Shown here: positions 1-6,677 of the stretch, in pieces
How the letters are laid out: each line of letters opens with the position of its first letter
Position numbering within the stretch: the first letter of the stretch is position 1
Assembly: GCA_016295245.1 (NCBI GenBank)
Contig: JAEDLO010000055.1
Span: 1 to 11,172, forward strand
Direction of reading: 5' to 3'
DNA length: 11,172 bases
DNA from: Bacteroidales bacterium
GTDB lineage: Bacteria; Bacteroidota; Bacteroidia; Bacteroidales; UBA932
The notes under the pieces: generated by a model
What the model was told of the DNA's origin: nothing
The model's database searches: none
What the model saw: the letters and a program-made list of their open reading frames with translations, nothing else
Position numbers and translations under genes: made by a program

Positions 1-720
1 GCGATGATTAATCTTGATATGGTCGGGACGGCCTCATCCGGCTTCTATGCCTACACCTCTTCCAACAGGGATATGAACGCCATACTCAACCAGCTGGACC
101 AGAGCCTCCAGCCGATAAAGCCAAAACTTGTGAGCCTGGAGCCTGTCGGTTCGGACCACCGCTCATTTTACGATAAGCGCATACCTTCCGTCTTCTTCAC
201 CACCGGACGCTATCCTGAGTACAACACAGGAGAAGATACGGCTTCTATCATAGAGTACGATGATATGGAAAGGGAGATGGAATATGTTTACAACTATACC
301 GTAGCCCTTGCCTCAGGCGACAAGCCGGCCTTTGACCCCGGTGAGGCTTCGGGCAGAGACCGTCCTTTCAGCGCCGACATCGTGCCCTATTCGGACTGCG
401 ACGTGAAACCTGTCTTCCTCGGGTCGAGCGATCCCGCGCAGTTCCTCAAGAAGTGGGTGTATGTATATCTGAAGTATCCTGAGGCTGCTGTCCGCGACGG
501 TATCCAAGGCAGGGTGCTGGTGGATTTCGTCATTGACGAGAAAGGCAAGGTCAGAGATGTGCGGATCGCCAGGGGAGTGGATCCTCTGCTTGACGAGGAG
601 GCCCTCAGGGTAATCAAGGCGTCTCCGGACTGGAAGGCCGCCCGCGTGGGAGGCAAAAAGGTCAAGTGCGGCCTCTCCCTTTATGTTGAATTCAGATTGG
701 AAAGAAAGAAAAACAGATAA
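1..720 (+). CDS. M28-family metallopeptidase with C-terminal TonB-like domain (5' partial)
   Basis: Only the last 239 residues are visible; the reading frame is open to the left edge, so the true start lies outside. Visible residues 2-104 match the second half of an M28 (aminopeptidase-like) fold: INLDMVG, whose Asp6 corresponds to a zinc-ligand Asp of the family, then GSDHRSFYDKRIPSVFFTTG (residues 50-69), then YNTGEDT (74-80). In the family the last motif usually reads YHT..DT with His as a zinc ligand; here it is Asn75. Residues about 130-235 resemble a TonB C-terminal domain (KYPEAAVRDGIQGRV, then FVIDEKGKVRDVRI, then DEEALRVI). M28 enzymes are usually exported and cleave N-terminal residues from peptides; the added domain could bind envelope partners, but that is inference. 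leuS follows after 5 nt. Family assignment is good; catalytic activity is uncertain. Confidence 0.85.
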   Translation, partial: AMINLDMVGTASSGFYAYTSSNRDMNAILNQLDQSLQPIKPKLVSLEPVGSDHRSFYDKRIPSVFFTTGRYPEYNTGEDTASIIEYDDMEREMEYVYNYTVALASGDKPAFDPGEASGRDRPFSADIVPYSDCDVKPVFLGSSDPAQFLKKWVYVYLKYPEAAVRDGIQGRVLVDFVIDEKGKVRDVRIARGVDPLLDEEALRVIKASPDWKAARVGGKKVKCGLSLYVEFRLERKKNR

Positions 721-725
721 TAACG

Positions 726-3461
726 ATGGAATACGATTTCAAGTCAATTGAGAGCAAGTGGCAGGCCAGATGGGCTGCCGAAAAGACATTCAAGGTAAGT
801 GAGGATGAGAGCAAACCGAAGTTCTATGTCCTCGATATGTTCCCGTACCCTTCAGGTGCCGGTCTCCACGTAGGACATCCTCTCGGCTATATTGCCAGCG
901 ACATTTTCTCGCGATACAAGAGGCTCAAGGGCTTCAATGTCCTTCACCCTATGGGCTACGATGCCTTCGGCCTTCCTGCAGAGCAGTATGCCATCCAGAC
1001 CGGCCAGCATCCTGAGGTGACCACCAACAACAATGTGGCCAGGTACCGCCAGCAGCTCGACCGCATCGGCTTCTCATACGACTGGGACAGGGAAGTGCGC
1101 ACCTGCGATCCTCAGTACTACAAATGGACCCAGTGGGCCTTCCTCAAAATGTTTGACAGCTGGTATGATCCGGAGCTTGACAAGGCCCGTCCTATCAGCG
1201 AACTCGTGGAGAAACTCTCGACCACAGGTTACGGCGATGTGAGCGCACAGGAGTGGAACTCCGCCGACGAGAAGCGAAAGTCCGACATTCTTATGGGCTA
1301 CCGTATTGCCTATCAGGGAGAAACCTCGGTCAACTGGTGCGAGGGCCTCGGTACCGTGCTCGCCAATGATGAGGTGAAGGACGGCCTTAGCGTACGCGGC
1401 GGCTACCCTGTGGAGCAGAAGAAGATGACCCAATGGCAGCTGAGGGTGTCAGCCTATGCCGGCAGGCTGCTTGACTCCCTTGACAAGCTTGATTGGACCG
1501 ATTCCCTCAAGGAGATGCAGCGCAACTGGATCGGCCGCTCTGAGGGCACTGAGGTCGTGTTCGATACTGTCTGCGGCGACAAGCACCTGCCTGTCACCAT
1601 CTTCACCACCCGCGCGGACACGATGTTCGGCGTGACCTTTATGGTGCTCGCCCCTGAAAGCGAACTCGTCGCCCAGCTCACCACCGAGGACAGGAAACAG
1701 GAAGTCGAGGAGTACCTCAAATACGTGAAGACCAAGACCGAGAGGGAGCGTATCGCCGAGACAAAGTCCGTAACCGGCGTGTTCTCAGGCTCTTACGGTA
1801 TCAATCCGCTTACCGGCGACAAGGTTCCTATCTGGATTTCGGAATACGTCCTCGCCGGCTACGGAACCGGCGCCATTATGGCCGTTCCGGCACACGACAG
1901 CCGTGACTACGCCTTCGCCAAGAAGTTCAATCTGCCAATAATCCCGCTCATAGAGGGTTGCGATGTTTCGCAGGAGAGCTTCGACGCCAAGGACGGAATA
2001 ATGATCAACTCCGGCTTTATGACCGGTATGACAGTCAAGCAGGCCATCGAGGCCGCCAAAGATTATGTGGAGGAACACAAACTTGGCCGCCGCAAGACCA
2101 ACTACCGTCTGCGCGACGCCATCTTCTCCCGCCAGCGCTACTGGGGCGAACCGTTCCCGATTTACTACAAGGACGGCATCCCTACTCCGCTTCCTGAATC
2201 GGAGCTGCCTCTGACCCTGCCGGAAATCGACTCCTACAAGCCTTCACCTGACGGAGAACCGCCGCTTTCACGCGCAAAGAACTGGACCTACAAGGGATAT
2301 CCTCTCGAGAAGAGCACTATGCCGGGCTTTGCCGGCTCGAGCGCCTACTATCTGCGCTATATGGATCCGCACAATGACGAGGCCCTCGTGGACAGCAAGG
2401 TGGATGCCTACTGGCGCAATGTTGACCTGTACATAGGCGGAACCGAGCACGCCACCGGCCATCTGATTTACTCCCGTTTCTGGAACAAATTCCTCTATGA
2501 CCTGGGCTATGTGTGCGAGGATGAGCCGTTCCGCAAACTCATCAATCAGGGTATGATTCAGGGCCGCTCGAACTTCGTTTACCGCATTGTCGGCACCAAC
2601 ACCTTCGTTTCTGCCGGTCTGAAGAATAATTACGACACGACAGAGATTCACGTCGATATCAATATCGTGCGCAATGACAAGCTCGACCTTGAAGCCTTCA
2701 GGAACTGGCGACCGGAGTTCGCCGACGCCGAGTTCATCCTCGAGGACGGCGAGTACCGTTGCGGCTGGGCTGTCGAGAAGATGAGCAAGTCGATGTACAA
2801 TGTTGTCAATCCTGATGTCATCTGCGACACCTACGGAGCCGATACCCTGCGTCTGTACGAGATGTTCCTCGGCCCTATTGAGCAGAGCAAGCCTTGGGAT
2901 ACCAAGGGTATCGACGGCGTGAACCGCTTCCTCAAGAAGTTCTGGAGGTTGTTCAACGACAAGCAAGACTGGGTGGTAAATGACCAGAAAGCCACTCCTC
3001 AGGAACTCAAGGTTCTCCACAAACTCATCGCCAAGGAGCAGGAAGACATCGAGAACTTCTCATACAACACTACCATCTCAGCCTTTATGATTGCTGTCAA
3101 CGAGCTGACTGCGCTCGGCTGCTCAAAGAGGGAAATCCTCGAGCCGCTCGTAATCCTGCTCAGTCCGTTTGCGCCTCATATCTGCGAGGAACTCTGGCAC
3201 CTGCTCGGAAACGAGGGCAGCGTGACCTATGCAAGTTTCCCTGAATTTATCGCCGCATACGCGGCCGAGGACAACGTGACCTATCCGGTACAGTTCAACG
3301 GTAAGATGAGATTTACCGTCGATATGCCGAAGAGCGCAAGCCCGGCCGAGGTTGAAGAGAAAGTCAGGGCAATGGAGCAGACTGCCAAATATGTCGGTGA
3401 GCTCAAGATTGTCAAGGTAATCGTGGTTCCGGGCAGAATTGTCAACATCGTGGTCAAATAA
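726..3461 (+). CDS. leuS: Leucyl-tRNA synthetase
   Basis: Cytoplasmic class Ia synthetase that charges tRNA-Leu with leucine using ATP. The 911-residue protein carries the class I signature HVGH (48-51) and KMSKS (685-689). The CP1 editing domain, which hydrolyses mischarged tRNA, shows the threonine-rich segment TIFTTRADTMFG (TT at 294-295) and GTGAIMAVPAHDSRDYAF, with the expected editing aspartate at about 394. A C-terminal anticodon-binding domain follows. It is longer than the about 860-residue E. coli enzyme because of extra segments at about 143-195 (before AYQGETSVNWC) and about 616-680 (just before KMSKS); both look like lineage insertions and stay in frame. The start is the first ATG, 5 nt after the previous stop; no Shine-Dalgarno is present. 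The last base of its TAA is the first base of the next ATG, which suggests translational coupling. Confidence 0.98.
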   Translation: MEYDFKSIESKWQARWAAEKTFKVSEDESKPKFYVLDMFPYPSGAGLHVGHPLGYIASDIFSRYKRLKGFNVLHPMGYDAFGLPAEQYAIQTGQHPEVTTNNNVARYRQQLDRIGFSYDWDREVRTCDPQYYKWTQWAFLKMFDSWYDPELDKARPISELVEKLSTTGYGDVSAQEWNSADEKRKSDILMGYRIAYQGETSVNWCEGLGTVLANDEVKDGLSVRGGYPVEQKKMTQWQLRVSAYAGRLLDSLDKLDWTDSLKEMQRNWIGRSEGTEVVFDTVCGDKHLPVTIFTTRADTMFGVTFMVLAPESELVAQLTTEDRKQEVEEYLKYVKTKTERERIAETKSVTGVFSGSYGINPLTGDKVPIWISEYVLAGYGTGAIMAVPAHDSRDYAFAKKFNLPIIPLIEGCDVSQESFDAKDGIMINSGFMTGMTVKQAIEAAKDYVEEHKLGRRKTNYRLRDAIFSRQRYWGEPFPIYYKDGIPTPLPESELPLTLPEIDSYKPSPDGEPPLSRAKNWTYKGYPLEKSTMPGFAGSSAYYLRYMDPHNDEALVDSKVDAYWRNVDLYIGGTEHATGHLIYSRFWNKFLYDLGYVCEDEPFRKLINQGMIQGRSNFVYRIVGTNTFVSAGLKNNYDTTEIHVDINIVRNDKLDLEAFRNWRPEFADAEFILEDGEYRCGWAVEKMSKSMYNVVNPDVICDTYGADTLRLYEMFLGPIEQSKPWDTKGIDGVNRFLKKFWRLFNDKQDWVVNDQKATPQELKVLHKLIAKEQEDIENFSYNTTISAFMIAVNELTALGCSKREILEPLVILLSPFAPHICEELWHLLGNEGSVTYASFPEFIAAYAAEDNVTYPVQFNGKMRFTVDMPKSASPAEVEEKVRAMEQTAKYVGELKIVKVIVVPGRIVNIVVK

Positions 3462-4375
3462 TGGAAAAGTCCAAAATACTTACTGTAATAAAGGATTATC
3501 TGATTCTCAGCCTGGCCTCGATAATTTTCGCCGCCGGCTGGGAGTGCTTTATGATTCCGAACGGGATGTCAGCCGGAGGGATGATGGGTCTCTGTACCAT
3601 CATCCAGTATGCCACAGGAGGCCTGATCGAAGCGCAATACTCATATATCGCCATCAATGCCTTGCTGATTGTCATAGCAGTCCTGGCGATGGGCATAGGT
3701 TTCGGATTCAGGACCATCTATTGCATTCTGTTCTCAACAGTTGCGATGGAGTTCCTGCAGGGCTGTACGGCCATCCAATGTCTTCCCGGAGAATTCCTTT
3801 ATGTCAAGGAGACCCTTCTCATTCCGATTATTGCCGGTGTCCTTGAAGCTGTCGGCATCGGTATTGTGCTCCGATATGGCGGGAGTACCGGAGGAACGGA
3901 CATCATAGCGCTGATGGTCAACAAATACTGGCCGATTTCGCTCAGCAAGGTTTTTCTTGTGACGGATCTTCTCATCTGTGCCCTCCTGCTTTTCCTGCCG
4001 GAGAAGAATTTTTCCGATATGTGTTACGGTCTGGTGGAGCTTGTGGTGTTCTCAATGATGATTGATACCGTGGTCGGAGGTAAACGCAACTCATACCAGG
4101 TCTTTGTATTCTCGGAGAAGTACAGCCTTATAGCCGACCACATCATCGAAGTCCTCGGACGCGGTGCCACCATACTCAAGGCTCAGGGCTGGTATACCAA
4201 AAATGAAAAGAATGTCATAATGATTCTCATCGGACAGAAGGAACTGCCTGCGCTCACTGCGGCAATCAAGGAAATCGATCCCCGCGCCTTTATGTCCATC
4301 TCGCCTACGAACAATGTATATGGCGAAGGTTTCGATGAAATCAAGACCGGCGTAAAATTGAGAAAGAATAAATAA
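3461..4375 (+). CDS. YitT-family (DUF161/DUF2179) membrane protein, first copy
   Basis: 304-residue integral membrane protein. Residues about 10-205 form a membrane domain with hydrophobic stretches near 13-31, 60-78, 84-97, 117-137, 162-179 and 188-203. It includes the family signature GGSTGGTDIIAL (140-151). A soluble C-terminal DUF2179-like domain spans about 210-292 (GRGATILKAQGWYTK, then ISPTNNVYGEGF). The family is widespread in Bacillota and Bacteroidota; its substrate is not established, so no transport role is claimed. The ATG overlaps the leuS stop by one base (TAATG, 3459-3463), and a second YitT gene starts 1 nt after its own stop, so all are probably on one transcript. Codon use looks like that of its neighbours. 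I am sure of the family, not of the function. Confidence 0.92.
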   Translation: MEKSKILTVIKDYLILSLASIIFAAGWECFMIPNGMSAGGMMGLCTIIQYATGGLIEAQYSYIAINALLIVIAVLAMGIGFGFRTIYCILFSTVAMEFLQGCTAIQCLPGEFLYVKETLLIPIIAGVLEAVGIGIVLRYGGSTGGTDIIALMVNKYWPISLSKVFLVTDLLICALLLFLPEKNFSDMCYGLVELVVFSMMIDTVVGGKRNSYQVFVFSEKYSLIADHIIEVLGRGATILKAQGWYTKNEKNVIMILIGQKELPALTAAIKEIDPRAFMSISPTNNVYGEGFDEIKTGVKLRKNK

Positions 4376-4376
4376 T

Positions 4377-5321
4377 ATGATTCCGGTGAAGAAATCTGCG
4401 CTTTCATACGCAAAAGAATATCTGTTCATCACCATTGGCATAGAACTCTATGTCCTGGGTTGGGTGATTTTCCTTATCCCGAACAACCTCATCGGCGGAG
4501 GAGTGACAGGTCTTGCATCCATCATCCAGTATGCGACCAGCGGTAAGATTATGGCCGGTACGACCTACTTCTTCGTCAACTTGCTGCTTTTGATAGCGGC
4601 CCTGTTCACACTTGGCAAAAATTTCGGAGGAAAGACGGTCTATGCCATCATACTTGCCTCCATCACGCTCAACATCGGACAGGACCTGATACCCAAGGAA
4701 ATCTGCCAGATGCTGGCAGTGGATAACGGCAAACTGCTTTCTACCATCATCGGTGGCGGATTGAGTGGCATCGGTATAGGTATGACTATGTCAAACGGCG
4801 GCAGTACAGGCGGAACGGACATCGTTGCCCTCATCATCAACAAGTACCGCAATGTCTCTCCGGGAAGGATGCTCCTGTTCATAGATGCGATGGTTATCCT
4901 GTCTTCGCTCTTCGTCCCTTCATACACCGAGAGCGGCGAGATTATGCCCTGGACGGAGAAGATTATCACTATCGTTTATGCCTTCATCCTGATTATGGTG
5001 AACAGCAGCGTGCTGGATCTGTACCTTTCCGGATCAAAGCAGTCAGTCCAGCTTTTCATATTCTCCAAGAAATACGACGAGATTGCAGATGCAATCACCA
5101 ACGATTTCCGCAGAGGATGTACAGTGATGTCCGGTACGGGTTGGTACACCAAGTCAGACGTCCACGTTGTGGTCGTCCTTACTAGAAAAGCGGACCTGAA
5201 TATGCTCCTGAAGTATGTGAATCTCGTAGATCCGGATGCTTTTATCTCCGTCGCATCCGTTACGGGAGTATATGGAAAAGGCTTCGAAACATTCAAATTC
5301 AACAAGAAAAAGACCCAATAG
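4377..5321 (+). CDS. YitT-family (DUF161/DUF2179) membrane protein, second copy
   Basis: 314-residue paralogue of the preceding gene with the same architecture. Hydrophobic segments lie near 15-34, 62-79, 86-100, 120-138, 164-180 and 196-215. The signature GGSTGGTDIVALIINKY spans 141-157, and the soluble DUF2179-like domain about 222-304 (RRGCTVMSGTGWYTKSDVHVVVV, then SVASVTGVYGKGF). The two copies align throughout, sharing IIQYAT near 49-54 and nearly identical motif blocks, but have diverged clearly elsewhere. They therefore look like an old tandem duplication rather than a recent one. A loop at 181-194 (PSYTESGEIMPWTE) is longer and more polar than in the first copy. Translation starts 1 nt after the first copy's stop. 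The gene is the last in the unit and is followed by a terminator-like hairpin at 5350-5380. Function unknown; the two proteins may form a complex (inference). Confidence 0.92.
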   Translation: MIPVKKSALSYAKEYLFITIGIELYVLGWVIFLIPNNLIGGGVTGLASIIQYATSGKIMAGTTYFFVNLLLLIAALFTLGKNFGGKTVYAIILASITLNIGQDLIPKEICQMLAVDNGKLLSTIIGGGLSGIGIGMTMSNGGSTGGTDIVALIINKYRNVSPGRMLLFIDAMVILSSLFVPSYTESGEIMPWTEKIITIVYAFILIMVNSSVLDLYLSGSKQSVQLFIFSKKYDEIADAITNDFRRGCTVMSGTGWYTKSDVHVVVVLTRKADLNMLLKYVNLVDPDAFISVASVTGVYGKGFETFKFNKKKTQ

Positions 5322-5349
5322 CACGGAATACTTCAATATTTAAGTTTTC

Positions 5350-5386
5350 AGCCTCCGCCGATATGTTTTTGGGGGAGGCTTTTCTT
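5350..5386 (+). terminator. Probable intrinsic terminator after the leuS/YitT unit
   Basis: AGCCTCC (5350-5356) pairs with GGAGGCT (5374-5380) across a 17-nt loop. The stem is followed by TTTCTT. It lies 28 nt after the last YitT stop. The T-tract is interrupted by a C, so efficiency may be moderate. Confidence 0.65.
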
Positions 5387-5393
5387 ATATTCG
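5386..5393 (+). promoter_or_regulatory. Possible -7 box for the AraC-type gene
   Basis: TATATTCG differs at one base from the Bacteroidota -7 consensus TAnnTTTG and lies 26 nt before the ATG at 5420, directly after the terminator hairpin. I found no TTTG at the usual -33 spacing; the nearest, ending at 5371, is too close. The call is therefore weak. Confidence 0.3.
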
Positions 5394-5419
5394 TGTACAC
5401 AATTTAAACTAGAAAAAGT

Positions 5420-5863
5420 ATGATGAAAAAATTATTCGGATTTTTCAGGCGGAACAGTTCCGCAAAAAAGAGAGCCAGAAGAGAACAGCAGCGTGAACAG
5501 GAACTTCTTGAAAGAATCCGTTACAGATTGGAAATCGAGAAAGATTATCTGGATGTAGATTTCAGTGAGGAAATACTTGCCAGGAATGTAGCGACTAATA
5601 TTACAAGCCTTTCCCGCGTTATCAACAAACGCTTCGGTATGAATTTCCGACGGCTGATAAACGGTTACAGGATTGAATACGCGGTTTCTTTGATGACCAA
5701 AGATCCGAAGATGAAATTATACTCGGTCTCGTATGAATCAGGTTTCCGCTCGCCTGAAACTTTCAAGATGGCTTTCCTGACCATCAAGGGCGAATGCCCG
5801 AGTGACTTCCTGAAGCGCCAAAGGCTCAAATGCCCTTCCAACTGCGTGGAAGAGGAGCAATGA
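5420..5863 (+). CDS. Small AraC/XylS-type helix-turn-helix protein without sensor domain
   Basis: 147 residues. Residues about 47-131 form an AraC-type double helix-turn-helix: EEILARNVATNITSLSRVINKRFG (first HTH, 50-73), a linking segment with NGYRIEYAVSLM (81-92), and SVSYESGFRSPETFKMAF with a G.CPSDFLK ending (second HTH, 102-131). The pattern GFRSPETF corresponds to the conserved GF.S.S.F of the family. There is no ligand-binding, receiver or seven-membrane sensor domain. The N-terminus is instead short and strongly basic, with aromatics (MMKKLFGFFRR, then KKRARREQQREQ), leading into a probable charged helix at about 15-42. It probably binds DNA; target unknown. Two adjacent ATGs at 5420 and 5423 make the exact start uncertain by one codon. 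Its last 38 nt overlap the 3' end of the opposite-strand pseudouridine synthase gene. It could be the remnant of a larger regulator or a genuine minimal one. Confidence 0.8.
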   Translation: MMKKLFGFFRRNSSAKKRARREQQREQELLERIRYRLEIEKDYLDVDFSEEILARNVATNITSLSRVINKRFGMNFRRLINGYRIEYAVSLMTKDPKMKLYSVSYESGFRSPETFKMAFLTIKGECPSDFLKRQRLKCPSNCVEEEQ

Positions 5864-6527
5864 TGCAAAGGGGCTCTTTCTTTACAGGGTGGACGAACTC
5901 CACCTTGTAGGAGTGCAGGCAGATGCCGGCGTCAGGGTTTGACCGTGGCGCTCCGTACTTCAGGTCGCCCTTGATCACGCAGCCCAGATGGCTCAGCTGG
6001 CAGCGGATCTGGTGGTGCCTTCCTGTCAGCAGTTCCACCTCGATAAGGTGGTATCGGTCGGTGCTCTTCAGATAGCGGTAGTTGAGCCTTGCCAGTTTGG
6101 CATCCTTGCGGCCCTGACGGACTATGTAGGATTTGTTCTGCTTCTCGTTGCGGACCATCCATTCCTCGAGGCTGCCCGAGTCCTGCTCCGGCCTGTTGCA
6201 GCACAGTGCCCTGTAGGTTTTGTGAACCTCCCCCTCGCGAAACATCGCCGTCAGCCTCTCCAGGGCCTTCGAAGTCTTGGCGAGGATGCAGATTCCGCTG
6301 ACCGGTCTGTCGAGCCTGTGGGGGACGCCCAGGAAAACCTTGCCCGGCTTGGCATCCCTGGCTGCGATGAAAGCCTTGTAGGTCTCTGCCAAGGGTTCGT
6401 CGCCGCTCTTGTCACCCTGAGTTATCTCGCCCACCTTCTTATTGATGACCAGAAGGTGGTTGTCTTCGAATAGTATCCTGGAACTGAGGTCGTTATATTC
6501 TGCCTCTGGAAGCTGTCTGTATTCCAT
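5826..6527 (-). CDS. RluA-family RNA pseudouridine synthase, without S4 domain
   Basis: 233-residue enzyme that converts particular uridines in rRNA or tRNA to pseudouridine. The catalytic motif is PHRLDRPVSG (69-78), with the nucleophilic aspartate at 73. Other family blocks are ILFEDNHLLVINKKVGE (18-34), AKTSKALERL (83-92), VHKTYRAL (101-108), LLTGRHHQIRCQLSHLG (167-183), GDLKYGA (187-193) and LHSYKVEFVHPV (204-215). There is no N-terminal S4 RNA-binding domain, so it resembles the short RluA/TruC-like members more than RluC or RluD; the exact target base cannot be read from sequence. The ATG at 6527 is supported by a -7 box only 4 nt upstream, implying a very short or absent leader. It is convergent with the AraC-type gene (38-nt overlap of coding ends) and divergent from dnaK. 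Confidence 0.93.
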   Translation of the reverse strand: MEYRQLPEAEYNDLSSRILFEDNHLLVINKKVGEITQGDKSGDEPLAETYKAFIAARDAKPGKVFLGVPHRLDRPVSGICILAKTSKALERLTAMFREGEVHKTYRALCCNRPEQDSGSLEEWMVRNEKQNKSYIVRQGRKDAKLARLNYRYLKSTDRYHLIEVELLTGRHHQIRCQLSHLGCVIKGDLKYGAPRSNPDAGICLHSYKVEFVHPVKKEPLCIIAPLPRSWKGI

Positions 6528-6531
6528 ACTG

Positions 6532-6539
6532 CAAAGATA
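6532..6539 (-). promoter_or_regulatory. -7 promoter box of the pseudouridine synthase gene
   Basis: On the minus strand the sequence reads TATCTTTG, a perfect match to the Bacteroidota primary-sigma -7 consensus TAnnTTTG. It is followed after CAGT by the ATG at 6527. Transcription would begin at or within a few bases of the start codon. A TTG exists upstream (CAA on the plus strand, 6567-6569), but at 27 nt it is further than the usual 19-21. Confidence 0.6.
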
Positions 6540-6563
6540 GTTTTTTGGTACGGATTTTCACTA

Positions 6564-6576
6564 TGACAATTTGTCA
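6564..6576. promoter_or_regulatory. TGACAA-T-TTGTCA palindrome, possible operator
   Basis: Perfect 6-bp inverted repeat around a single T, in the 150-nt region between two divergent genes. It sits 12 nt upstream of the -24-like element for dnaK and about 25 nt upstream of the -7 box of the pseudouridine synthase gene. That position suits a regulator acting on either or both. It is not the CIRCE sequence bound by HrcA. The binding protein is unknown. Confidence 0.45.
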
Positions 6577-6588
6577 GTAAAAATGGGG

Positions 6589-6604
6589 TGGCAAAGGTTT
6601 TGAT
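6589..6604 (+). promoter_or_regulatory. Sigma-54-like -24/-12 element upstream of dnaK
   Basis: TGGCAAAGGTTTTGAT matches the sigma-54 consensus TGGCAC-N5-TTGCW in the GG pair and TGGCA of the -24 box, in the spacing, and in TTG of the -12 box. The normally conserved C after TTG is A (6603). Predicted transcription would start near 6615, giving a leader of about 60 nt. No TAnnTTTG box is visible in front of dnaK, which makes this the best promoter candidate. Assignment is by motif resemblance only. Confidence 0.4.
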
Positions 6605-6677
6605 ATTCTTTCTGTCGAACTGCCAAAACAACAAGTACGGCAGCCGGATTAAGTAAACAATAAAAAAGATTAATATT

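Noticed and set aside
2268..3020. Long minus-strand open frame opposite leuS (250 codons)
   Set aside because: It lies wholly inside leuS, whose motifs confirm the plus-strand frame. Long antisense frames are common in such codon usage.
5988..6473. Plus-strand open frame of 161 codons opposite the pseudouridine synthase gene
   Set aside because: The minus-strand frame has all the RluA-family motifs, while this one has none.
6528..6677. CIRCE/HrcA operator or sigma-32-type promoter before dnaK
   Set aside because: No TTAGCACTC-N9-GAGTGCTAA sequence or recognisable sigma-32 boxes are present. The palindrome seen is of another type.
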